NCBI GenBank assembly: GCA_035296385.1
Contig: DATHBB010000064.1
Coordinates: 1 to 30,476, forward strand
Origin: JAIVJZ01 sp035296385
Lineage (GTDB): Bacteria > Acidobacteriota > Blastocatellia > Pyrinomonadales > Pyrinomonadaceae
Length of the DNA stretch: 30,476 bases
Reading direction: 5' to 3'
The translations under genes and the position numbers were made by a program. Of the stretch, positions 14,754-22,003 are shown piece by piece. The notes under the pieces were generated by a model, which made no database searches, was not told the origin of the DNA, and saw only the letters and a program-made list of their open reading frames with translations. The first letter of the stretch is position 1, and the number at the start of each line of letters is the position of its first letter.

Positions 14754-16181
14754 ATGAACGCATTTCTCACAGTGCTGGCATTGCTGATCTGCCTGAGCAT
14801 CGCCGTGTTCGTGCCGACCTACGGCGCGCCGGCGGTGCTCGTCTGCGTCGTCGTGGCGGTGGCCGCAGGGTTCGCCCTGCGCCGCATCGAGGTTGACCGG
14901 ACGTTTTTGTTCTACGTCTTCGTCGCCGGATTGCTCGTCAGGATGCTCGTCGGCACGCTCATCTTCAGTTTCAAACTCCAGGACTTCTTCGGCGGCGACG
15001 CGATGGCCTACGATCAACTCGGCCAGTGGATGTTGAAGTCCTGGCAGGGCGATCCGTACTACAAGAACCCGCTGGAAGGCTACGAGTCGGTGGGCTGGGG
15101 CATGGCCTATCTGGTCGGCGGCATCTACGCCGCCATCGGGCGCAACCTCCTCGCCGTGCAACTCGTCAACGGCGTGCTCGGCGCGCTGACCGCGCCGCTC
15201 GCTTACCTCTGCGCGCAGCACATGTTTCAGAACACGCGCGTCTCGCGGCTGACGGCGTTGTTCGTCGCCTTCTTCCCGTCGCTCGTGCTGTGGTCGTCGC
15301 AAGGGTTGAAGGACGGGCCGATCATCTTCTGTCTGGTGGCCGCGATGCTGGCGACGCTGCGGCTCGGCGAGCAACTCAGCCCGAAGTTCATGCTCCTGCT
15401 CGTCGGCGCGCTGCTCGGGCTGTTGAGTTTGCGCTTCTACATTTTTTACATGACGATTGCGGCGGCGGGCGGGGCGTTTCTGATCGGGATGCGGCGCGTC
15501 ACCGGTCAATCGCTGGCGCGGCAGTTCGTCGTCCTCATCGCCGTCGGGTTGACGATGACTTACTTCGGCGTGCTGCGCCGCGCGAGCCAGCAGTTCGGAG
15601 AGTTCGGCAGCCTCGAACGCATCCAGCGCAGCCGCGCCGACCTGGCCGCCACCGAGTCGGGCTTCGGGCGCGACGTTGACGTTTCGACCGCTTCGGGCGC
15701 GATTCAAACCATTCCGCTGGGGATGATCTACCTGCTGTTCGCGCCGTTTCCGTGGCAGTTGGCGAACTTGCGCCAGAGCATCACGCTGCCGGAGATGTTT
15801 ATCTGGTGGGCGTCGTTTCCGCTGCTCGTGATGGGCGTGTGGTTCACGCTCCGCTACCGTATGCGGCAGGCGTTACCGATCCTGATCTTCACGACGATGC
15901 TGACATTGGCCTACTCGATCTTTCAGGGCAACGTCGGCACGGCTTATCGCCAGCGCTCGCAGCTTCTGGTCTTCTATTTTATCTTCGTGTCGGTCGGCGG
16001 GGTGTTGTTGAAAGAGCGCAGCGAGGAGCGCGAGCGTTTGTCGCGTATGAAGAAAGAGGCACTGCTGCGCACGGCGCAGGAGCGGCAGGCGCGGCGTCGT
16101 TACGAGCAATGGCGGCGCGAGCGCGACCGCGAGTGGACGGAAATCGCGCGCGGGCTTTCCGAGAGGATAGATAGCCAGTAA
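14754..16181 (+). CDS. Polytopic membrane protein, GT-C (family 39-like) glycosyltransferase, copy 2
   Basis: This 475-aa paralog of the preceding gene has the same helix pattern, the acidic loop GGDAMAYD (residues 80-87), the block FFPSLVLWSSQGLKDGP, and a longer basic tail (RRRYEQWRRERDREW region). The two proteins match in order throughout, but DNA identity is uneven: one 99-base block (15888-15986 against 14426-14524) differs at only two positions, while the N-terminal parts differ much more. A periplasmic glycosyltransferase using lipid-linked sugars is the likely role, by the same reasoning as for copy 1. The start ATG 14754 follows the 13-bp tandem duplication. Confidence 0.78.
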   Translation: MNAFLTVLALLICLSIAVFVPTYGAPAVLVCVVVAVAAGFALRRIEVDRTFLFYVFVAGLLVRMLVGTLIFSFKLQDFFGGDAMAYDQLGQWMLKSWQGDPYYKNPLEGYESVGWGMAYLVGGIYAAIGRNLLAVQLVNGVLGALTAPLAYLCAQHMFQNTRVSRLTALFVAFFPSLVLWSSQGLKDGPIIFCLVAAMLATLRLGEQLSPKFMLLLVGALLGLLSLRFYIFYMTIAAAGGAFLIGMRRVTGQSLARQFVVLIAVGLTMTYFGVLRRASQQFGEFGSLERIQRSRADLAATESGFGRDVDVSTASGAIQTIPLGMIYLLFAPFPWQLANLRQSITLPEMFIWWASFPLLVMGVWFTLRYRMRQALPILIFTTMLTLAYSIFQGNVGTAYRQRSQLLVFYFIFVSVGGVLLKERSEERERLSRMKKEALLRTAQERQARRRYEQWRRERDREWTEIARGLSERIDSQ

Positions 16182-16182
16182 G

Positions 16183-16260
16183 TCCCAGGTCTAAAGTCCT
16201 AAAGTCCCAAGTCAATCCGGCTTTGAGACTTCAGACTTCAGACTTCAGACTTCAGACTTT
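16183..16260. repeat. Intergenic inverted repeat with GACTTCA heptamers (family D)
   Basis: The right half is four tandem copies of the heptamer GACTTCA, ending GACTTT at 16260. The left half has AAGTCC/TAAAGTCC units that partly pair with it. The element fills nearly the whole gap from the stop codon (16181) to the ATG at 16265. Confidence 0.82.
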
Positions 16261-16264
16261 AATT

Positions 16265-18151
16265 ATGTGTGGAATTGTAGGCATGGTGCGGCGCGAGGGG
16301 CGCGCGGTGGACGCAAGGGTGCTCGCGCGTATGAACGAGGCGATCCATCATCGCGGGCCGGACGAGGAGGGGAGCTACCTCAAGGAGTCGGTCGGCCTCG
16401 CCATGCGCCGCCTCGCCATCATCGATCTCAAGAGCGGCCAGCAGCCCATGCACAACGACGGGCGCACAAGCTGGATCGTCTTCAACGGCGAAATCTACAA
16501 CTACAAAGATGTGCGCGCGCGGCTCGAACAACTCGGCCACACGTTTCACACCGACTGCGACACGGAAGTCGTCCTGCACGCCTACGACGAGTACGGCGCG
16601 GAGTGTCCCAAACATCTGCGCGGCATGTTCGCCTTCGCCGTCTGGGACGAACGCCGCGAGGAGTTGTTTCTCGCGCGAGACCGCGTCGGCAAAAAGCCTC
16701 TGCTCTACGCGCGCCTACACGACGGGCTTGTCTTCGGCTCGGAGTTCGCCGCGCTCCTTGAGCACCCCGACGTGAGCCGCGAGATAGACCGCGAGGCTAT
16801 ACACCACTACCTCACTTTCATGTGCGTGCCCGCGCCGCTCACGGCTTACCGCGACATACGCAAACTCGAACCCGGCCACACTCTGCGCTACACGCCGCGC
16901 GACGGCGAAGTTAAGATCGAGCGTTACTGGCAGCCGGATTTTTCCAGAAAGACGCGCATGAGCGAGGCGGAGGCGGGCGAACGCGCCGTGGAGATTTTGC
17001 GCGAGGCCGTGCGCGTGCGTCTGATGTCGGAAGTGCCGCTCGGCGCGTTCCTGTCGGGCGGCGTGGATTCGTCGGCGGTCGTCGCGTTGATGAGCGAGGT
17101 GTCGTCTACGCCCGTCAAAACTTTCTCCATCGGTTTCGAGGAACAGGATTTCAGCGAACTGCACCACGCGCGCCGCGTCGCCGAGCACGTCGGCGCGGAG
17201 CACCACGAGTTCATCGTCCGCCCCGACGCGATGGAAGTGCTCCCTACGCTCGTCGAACACTACGGCGAGCCTTACGCGGACTCTTCCGCGATCCCGACCT
17301 ACTATGTTTCGCGCGAGACGCGCCGCCACGTCACCGTCGCCCTGAACGGCGACGGCGGCGACGAATGCTTCGCGGGCTACGAGCGCTACGCCGCGATGAA
17401 ACTCGCGGGCAAATACCGCAGCGTCCCCGGCCTCCTGCGCGAAGGCTTGATCAAAAACGCCGTCGCGTTCCTCCCTACTTCGGAGACGCGCCGCAGCCGC
17501 GCGCGCGACCTCAAACGCTTCCTCGACGCCGCCTCGCTCCCGACGGTCGAACGCTACATGCGCTGGATCAGCGTGCTCGACGCCTCTGCGAAAGACGACC
17601 TCTACACGGAGGATTTCCGGCGCGAGATGCTGGGGCGCGAGGCGGCGGATTTCATCGCCCCCTGGTTCGCGCAGGCCAACGGCGCGGGGCTGGTGGACGC
17701 GTCGCTGCTGGCCGACACGATGACTTACCTGCCGAACGATCTGCTCGTCAAAGTTGACATCGCGTCGATGGCCGTTTCGCTCGAAGCGCGCTCTCCGTTT
17801 CTCGATCATCACGTGATAGAGTTTGCCGCGAGTCTGCCGGAGAACTTGAAACTGCGCGGGCTGACGACGAAGTATCTCTTGAAGCGCGTGCTCGCGAAAC
17901 TGCTTCCGGCGGAGAATTTGCAGCGGCGCAAGATGGGCTTCGGCGTCCCCATCGGCCACTGGCTGCGCGGCGAAATGCAGAAGTTCCTGCGCGAGACTTT
18001 GCTCTCCGAGAAAGCCCTCGCGCGCGGCTTCTTTCGCCCCGAAGCCGTCACGCGCATGGTCGAACTCCACACGCGCGGCGAGCGCGACTACGCGCACCAG
18101 TTATGGACGTTGCTCATGCTTGAGTTATGGTTTCAGCGTTTTATTGATTAA
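16265..18151 (+). CDS. asnB: Asparagine synthase (glutamine-hydrolysing) type amidotransferase
   Basis: The start is ATG 16265, giving MCGIVGMVRR, so that Cys2 becomes the N-terminal nucleophile of the class II glutaminase; the frame extends to 16223 through repeat DNA, which is not credible coding. The 628-aa product has IHHRGPDEEG and NGEIYNYKDVR in the glutaminase half, then the PP-loop SGGVDSSAV (about 264) and GDGGDECFAGYERY in the synthetase half. The family makes asparagine from aspartate, glutamine and ATP. Members of this length also occur widely in polysaccharide and peptide clusters, where they may amidate carboxyl groups such as uronic acids. Its place among sugar genes makes that alternative plausible; the sequence alone does not decide. 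Confidence 0.93.
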   Translation: MCGIVGMVRREGRAVDARVLARMNEAIHHRGPDEEGSYLKESVGLAMRRLAIIDLKSGQQPMHNDGRTSWIVFNGEIYNYKDVRARLEQLGHTFHTDCDTEVVLHAYDEYGAECPKHLRGMFAFAVWDERREELFLARDRVGKKPLLYARLHDGLVFGSEFAALLEHPDVSREIDREAIHHYLTFMCVPAPLTAYRDIRKLEPGHTLRYTPRDGEVKIERYWQPDFSRKTRMSEAEAGERAVEILREAVRVRLMSEVPLGAFLSGGVDSSAVVALMSEVSSTPVKTFSIGFEEQDFSELHHARRVAEHVGAEHHEFIVRPDAMEVLPTLVEHYGEPYADSSAIPTYYVSRETRRHVTVALNGDGGDECFAGYERYAAMKLAGKYRSVPGLLREGLIKNAVAFLPTSETRRSRARDLKRFLDAASLPTVERYMRWISVLDASAKDDLYTEDFRREMLGREAADFIAPWFAQANGAGLVDASLLADTMTYLPNDLLVKVDIASMAVSLEARSPFLDHHVIEFAASLPENLKLRGLTTKYLLKRVLAKLLPAENLQRRKMGFGVPIGHWLRGEMQKFLRETLLSEKALARGFFRPEAVTRMVELHTRGERDYAHQLWTLLMLELWFQRFID

Positions 18152-18275
18152 TTGTCCGTGGTCAGTAGTCAGTAGTCAGTTGCATGTGGCCGAGCAGCTT
18201 TAAGCTCAAAATGAAAGATTCAAGGACGGGGCATCATGAAACAACTGACAACTGACCACGGACTACTGACAAACT
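18152..18275. repeat. Intergenic heptamer inverted repeat, family A copy 2
   Basis: The element starts at the base after the stop codon with tandem GTCCGTG/GTCAGTA units, has the 12-mer GTTGCATGTGGC (18179-18190) identical to copy 1, and ends with CAACTGAC and CACGGAC units that pair with the left arm. Unlike copies 3 and 4, a normal leader follows, with GGAGG (18282-18286) before the next start. Confidence 0.88.
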
Positions 18276-18296
18276 AGTATTCGGAGGATAGTAATT

Positions 18297-19049
18297 GTGA
18301 AAGGTATTGTATTAGCCGGCGGGCTTGGCACGCGTTTGATGCCGTTGACGGCGGTGACGAATAAGCACTTGTTGCCGGTTTATAATCAGCCGATGGTTTA
18401 TTACCCGATTCAGACTCTGGTGAACGCCGGAATCCGTGACATCATGATCGTGACGGGCGGCAACTCCGCAGGCGATTTCCTCAAGCTGTTGAAGAACGGC
18501 AAGGCGTTCGGCCTCAAGCATCTCGACTACACGTATCAGGAGGGCGAGGGCGGCATCGCGGCGGCGCTCTCCCTGTGTGAAGACTTTGCCGACGGCGAAC
18601 CCATTTGCATCGTCCTCGGCGACAACATCATCGAGGGCAACATCTGTCAGGCCGTGCGCGCCTACCGGCATCAGGGCGGCGGCGCGAAGATACTCTTGAA
18701 GAAAGTCTCCGACCCGCAGCGTTTCGGCGTGCCCGAACTCAAGGGCACGCAGGTCGTCCGCATCGAGGAGAAGCCGAAAGAGCCGAAGTCTGACTACGCG
18801 GTGATCGGCGTCTACATGTACGACGCGGAAGTGTTCGAGATCATCAAGACTTTGAAGCCTTCGGAGCGCGGCGAGCTTGAAATCACGGACGTGAACAACG
18901 CCTACATCGAGCGCGGCGAGATGACCTGGAACGAACTCGAAGGCTGGTGGACGGACGCGGGCACGTTCGAGAGTTTGCTGCACGCCGGAACGCTCGTCGC
19001 CGAGACGGGCGCGAACAAGAAGGAGGCAGCCAATGCAAACCATGCCTGA
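18297..19049 (+). CDS. rmlA: Glucose-1-phosphate thymidylyltransferase-like nucleotidyltransferase
   Basis: The start is GTG 18297 with GGAGG ten bases upstream, giving MKGIVLAGGLGTRLMPLT, the nucleotide-binding G-x-G-T-R loop of sugar-1-phosphate nucleotidyltransferases. KHLLPVYNQPMVYYPI, the LGDN metal site and EEKPKEPKSDYAVIGVYMYD are close to RmlA, which makes dTDP-glucose from dTTP and glucose-1-phosphate. At 250 aa it is shorter than the usual 290 or so residues of RmlA and ends soon after WWTDAGTFESLL, so it belongs to a short-form branch lacking the C-terminal regulatory helices. The last 17 bases overlap the next gene, an RmlC-like epimerase, supporting a shared dTDP-sugar pathway. 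No rmlB or rmlD is obvious beside it. The nucleotide preference is inferred. Confidence 0.87.
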   Translation: MKGIVLAGGLGTRLMPLTAVTNKHLLPVYNQPMVYYPIQTLVNAGIRDIMIVTGGNSAGDFLKLLKNGKAFGLKHLDYTYQEGEGGIAAALSLCEDFADGEPICIVLGDNIIEGNICQAVRAYRHQGGGAKILLKKVSDPQRFGVPELKGTQVVRIEEKPKEPKSDYAVIGVYMYDAEVFEIIKTLKPSERGELEITDVNNAYIERGEMTWNELEGWWTDAGTFESLLHAGTLVAETGANKKEAANANHA

Positions 19050-19560
19050 GCGCGCGGCGCAGGGGGGCACGGCGGCGACGCCCCAGTTTAAGCGCGGGCA
19101 GATTCGCGACGTGGTCGTCCGCGACGTGCGCAAGTTCGTTGACGAGCGCGGCTGGCTCGCGGAGTTGTTTCGCCACGACGAGATGGAGGCGGAGTATTTC
19201 CCCGTCATGACTTACATCTCCTCGACCGAGCCGAACGTGCAGCGCGGCCCGCACGAGCACGTCGATCAAGCGGACTACTTCGTCTTCATCGGCCCCTCGA
19301 ATTTCAAGCTGCGGCTGTGGGATAACCGCAAGGATTCGGAAACCTACAACCATGTGATGACGCTCTACTGCGGCGCGGACAACCCGAAAGCCGTGCTCGT
19401 GCCGAAAGGCGTCGTCCACACGTATCGCAACGTCGGCAGCACAACAGGCATCGTCATCAACTGCCCCAACCGCCTCTACATGGGCGAAGGCAAACGAGAA
19501 GAGATCGACGAGATCAGGCACGAAGACGATCCCGACACGATTTACAGGATAGAGGATTGA
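19033..19560 (+). CDS. RmlC-like cupin (dTDP-4-dehydrorhamnose 3,5-epimerase family)
   Basis: The 175-aa product matches the RmlC cupin layout: KFVDERGWLAELFRHDE, then QRGPHEH (70-76), which aligns with the catalytic R-G-x-H of RmlC, then the Q-x-D-Y-F strand, LWDNRKDSETYN (compare V-D-x-R-x-x-S-x-T) and LVPKGVVHTYRNVGST, matching the conserved P-x-G-x-x-H-G turn. RmlC inverts C3 and C5 of dTDP-4-keto-6-deoxyglucose. The motifs are looser than in standard RmlC, so a 3-epimerase, isomerase or 4-keto-sugar-binding variant is possible. The first roughly 16 residues are poorly conserved and overlap the rmlA-like gene by 17 bases; an internal start is conceivable. Confidence 0.82.
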   Translation: MQTMPERAAQGGTAATPQFKRGQIRDVVVRDVRKFVDERGWLAELFRHDEMEAEYFPVMTYISSTEPNVQRGPHEHVDQADYFVFIGPSNFKLRLWDNRKDSETYNHVMTLYCGADNPKAVLVPKGVVHTYRNVGSTTGIVINCPNRLYMGEGKREEIDEIRHEDDPDTIYRIED

Positions 19561-19685
19561 AAGGCTGTCAGTTGTCCGTCGTCAGTTGTCCGTTGTTTGT
19601 GTGGCGCGCGAGCAACCGGCTAAAGATAAAGCTCTCAAGTTAGGTGAGGCAAAAACAACTGACGACGGACAACTGACTATGGACT
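19561..19685. repeat. Intergenic heptamer inverted repeat, family A copy 3
   Basis: The element fills the gap exactly from stop to start. Its left end AAGGCTGTCAGTTGTCCGTC matches copy 1 base for base and the identity runs on for about 30 bases. The centre has CTAAAGATA (19620-19628) and a small potential stem (TCTC/GAGG). The right arm ends GGACT immediately before the ATG at 19686, with no separate ribosome site. Confidence 0.9.
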
Positions 19686-21029
19686 ATGCGAGTTGTTCGC
19701 ATCATCGCGCGTTTGAACGTGGGCGGCCCGGCGAAGCATGTGGCGTGGCTGACGGCGGCGACGCGGCGTTTCGGCATCGAGTCGGAGTTGATCGCGGGAA
19801 CTGTGCCGCCGGGCGAAGACGACATGAGTTACTTCGCGGCGGAGCAGGGCGTTCGCCCGATCATTCTGCCTGAGATGAGCCGCGAGGTGTCGCCGAAAGA
19901 CGCCGTCACGATCTGGAAACTGTTTCAGTTGTTCCGGCGTTTGCAGCCGGACATCGTGCATACGCACACGGCCAAAGCGGGTACGGTCGGGCGCATCGCG
20001 GGCGTGCTCTATCGCTGGCTAACATTGTCGGCGCTCGTCGGGCGACCGCGCGCCTGCCGCTTCGTGCACACGTATCACGGGCACATCTTTCACAGTTACT
20101 ACGGGCGTCTGAAGACGCTGTTGTTTTTGACCGTCGAACGAGTGCTCGCGCGCACGGCGACGGACAGGATCGTGGCGATCAGCCGCCAGCAGTATCGAGA
20201 GATTCACGAGCAGTTCGGCGTGGGGCGCGCGCGGCAGTTCAAAGTGATCCCGCTGGGGCTTGATCTTCAAGCGTTCGCGGATTGGCGCGGGCGGCGCGAG
20301 GCGGCGCGCGCGGAGTTGGAGGCGGGCGCGGACGAGTTGCTCGTCGGCATCGTCGGGCGTCTGACGGAGATCAAGAATCACAAGTTGTTCCTCGAAGCCG
20401 CCGCGCTCTACTTGAAACGGCACGAAGCGGCGACGGGCGCAACTGTCGAAACGGGCGAGACGGGCGCGCGTCGCGTGCGCTTCGTCGTCGTCGGCGACGG
20501 GCACTTGCGCGGCGAACTCGAAGCGCACGCGCGCTCGCTCGGCATCGACGGGCGCGTGATGTTCACCGGCACACGCTCCGACCCCGAAAATTTTTACGCC
20601 GCGCTCGACATCGTCGCGCTGACCTCGCTGAACGAGGGCACGCCCTTGACGCTCATCGAGGCGATGGCGAACGCGCGTGCGGTCGTGGCGACGGGCGTGG
20701 GCGGCGTGGTTGATCTCGTCGGGCAGCCGTTCGAGGCGACGGCGGAAGATGCGGCCTACACGATTTGTGAGCGCGGCGTGCGCGTGCGGACGGGCGACGC
20801 GGAGGCTTTTTGCGATGCCCTGCACCTGCTCGTCACGAACGAAGAGTTGCGGCGCACGCTCGGCGAGCGCGGGCAGGCGTTCGTCGCGGAGCATTATTCA
20901 AAGGAGCGTCTGGTGAAAGACGTGTTGAATCTTTACAGCGAACTATTGCCGTCGCCGCGCGTGGCGGTGCCGTTAGCGAAGCAGGGGAGCGTGCCCGCGA
21001 TAGAGTCGGCGCGTGTGAAAGGAGATTAA
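19686..21029 (+). CDS. Glycosyltransferase family 4 (GT-B fold)
   Basis: The 447-aa product shows the standard GT4 order: RIIARLNVGGPAKHVAWLT, DIVHTHTAKAGTVGRIAG and FVHTYHGHIFHSYYG in the acceptor half, then VGIVGRLTEIKNHKLFLEA, VVVGDGHLRGELEAHA and SLNEGTPLTLIEAMANARA in the donor half. E317 and E325 form the E-x7-E pair that contacts the nucleotide sugar in this family. It resembles cytoplasmic enzymes of capsule and exopolysaccharide assembly. The ATG directly follows repeat DNA with no Shine-Dalgarno site, which may set its translation level. Three bases separate its stop from the TTG start of the epimerase gene, suggesting co-expression. Confidence 0.92.
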   Translation: MRVVRIIARLNVGGPAKHVAWLTAATRRFGIESELIAGTVPPGEDDMSYFAAEQGVRPIILPEMSREVSPKDAVTIWKLFQLFRRLQPDIVHTHTAKAGTVGRIAGVLYRWLTLSALVGRPRACRFVHTYHGHIFHSYYGRLKTLLFLTVERVLARTATDRIVAISRQQYREIHEQFGVGRARQFKVIPLGLDLQAFADWRGRREAARAELEAGADELLVGIVGRLTEIKNHKLFLEAAALYLKRHEAATGATVETGETGARRVRFVVVGDGHLRGELEAHARSLGIDGRVMFTGTRSDPENFYAALDIVALTSLNEGTPLTLIEAMANARAVVATGVGGVVDLVGQPFEATAEDAAYTICERGVRVRTGDAEAFCDALHLLVTNEELRRTLGERGQAFVAEHYSKERLVKDVLNLYSELLPSPRVAVPLAKQGSVPAIESARVKGD

Positions 21030-21032
21030 TTT

Positions 21033-21995
21033 TTGAAAGTTTTAATCACGGGCGGGGCGGGTTTCATCGGGTCGCATCTGTCGGACGCTTATCTGGAGCG
21101 GGGCGACGAAGTTTATGTCATAGACGATCTCTCGACGGGCAGCATCGAGAACATCGCGCACTTGAAACAGCACCCGCGTTTTCATTACACGATTGAGAGC
21201 GTGCATAACGTTCCGGTCAGCGCCGAACTCGTAGACCGGTGCGACGTGGTCTTTCACCTAGCGGCGGCGGTCGGCGTGAAGCTGATCGTCGAGAGTCCGG
21301 TGAGGACCATCGAGACGAACGTGCGCGGGACGGAAGTGATTCTGAATCTGGCGAACAAGAAGAAGAAGAAGGTGCTCGTCGCCTCGACTTCGGAAGTTTA
21401 CGGCCTCTCGACCGAAGTTCCTTTCCGCGAAGACGGCAACCTCGTGATGGGCGCGACGACCAAAGGGCGCTGGTCTTACGCCTGCTCGAAGGCGATTGAC
21501 GAATTCCTCGCGCTCGCCTACTGGCGCGAGAAGAAGCTGCCCACAGTCGTCGTGCGCCTCTTCAACACGGTCGGGCCGCGCCAGACCGGTCAGTACGGCA
21601 TGGTCATCCCGACGTTCGTGCGGCAGGCGCTCGCCGGTCGCCCGATCACGGTTTACGGTTCGGGCAAGCAGACGCGCTGCTTCGGCTACGTGGGCGACGT
21701 GGTGGGCGCGCTCATGAAGTTGATGGACGCTCCCGAAGCGGTCGGGCAGGTCTTCAACATCGGCTCGAACGAAGAGGTCTCCATACTCGAAGTCGCCGAG
21801 CGCGTGAAGGAGTTGACGAAGTCCGACTCCGAGATCATCTTCATGCCCTACGACGAAGCCTACGAGGAGGGATTCGAGGACATGCCGCGCCGCGTGCCCG
21901 ACATCACGAAGGTGAGCGCGCTCACCGGATTCAAACCGACGGAGAAACTCGACGGCATCCTGCAAAAAGTCATCGAGCACCAGAGCGGGCAGTAA
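21033..21995 (+). CDS. NAD(P)-dependent nucleotide-sugar epimerase/dehydratase (extended SDR)
   Basis: The start is TTG 21033, preceded by AAAGGAG nine bases upstream, giving MKVLITGGAGFIGSHL with the G-x-x-G-x-x-G dinucleotide loop (residues 7-13). VASTSEVYG supplies the active-site Ser/Thr region and WSYACSK the Y-x-x-x-K pair (Y149, K153). RLFNTVGPRQ, PITVYGSGKQTRCFGYVGD and GQVFNIGSNEE place it with UDP-glucose 4-epimerase, UDP-glucuronate decarboxylase and GDP-mannose dehydratase relatives. At 320 aa it has normal length. The substrate is uncertain: dehydratase, epimerase or decarboxylase activity all fit, and none can be chosen by eye. It lies directly upstream of the AT-rich restriction-modification pair. 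Confidence 0.9.
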   Translation: MKVLITGGAGFIGSHLSDAYLERGDEVYVIDDLSTGSIENIAHLKQHPRFHYTIESVHNVPVSAELVDRCDVVFHLAAAVGVKLIVESPVRTIETNVRGTEVILNLANKKKKKVLVASTSEVYGLSTEVPFREDGNLVMGATTKGRWSYACSKAIDEFLALAYWREKKLPTVVVRLFNTVGPRQTGQYGMVIPTFVRQALAGRPITVYGSGKQTRCFGYVGDVVGALMKLMDAPEAVGQVFNIGSNEEVSILEVAERVKELTKSDSEIIFMPYDEAYEEGFEDMPRRVPDITKVSALTGFKPTEKLDGILQKVIEHQSGQ

Positions 21996-22003
21996 AAGTA
22001 GCA

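Noticed and set aside
16223..16264. Longer N-terminus for the asparagine synthase
   Set aside because: It would be encoded by the GACTTCA heptamer repeat and would hide Cys2, which must be N-terminal for glutaminase activity.
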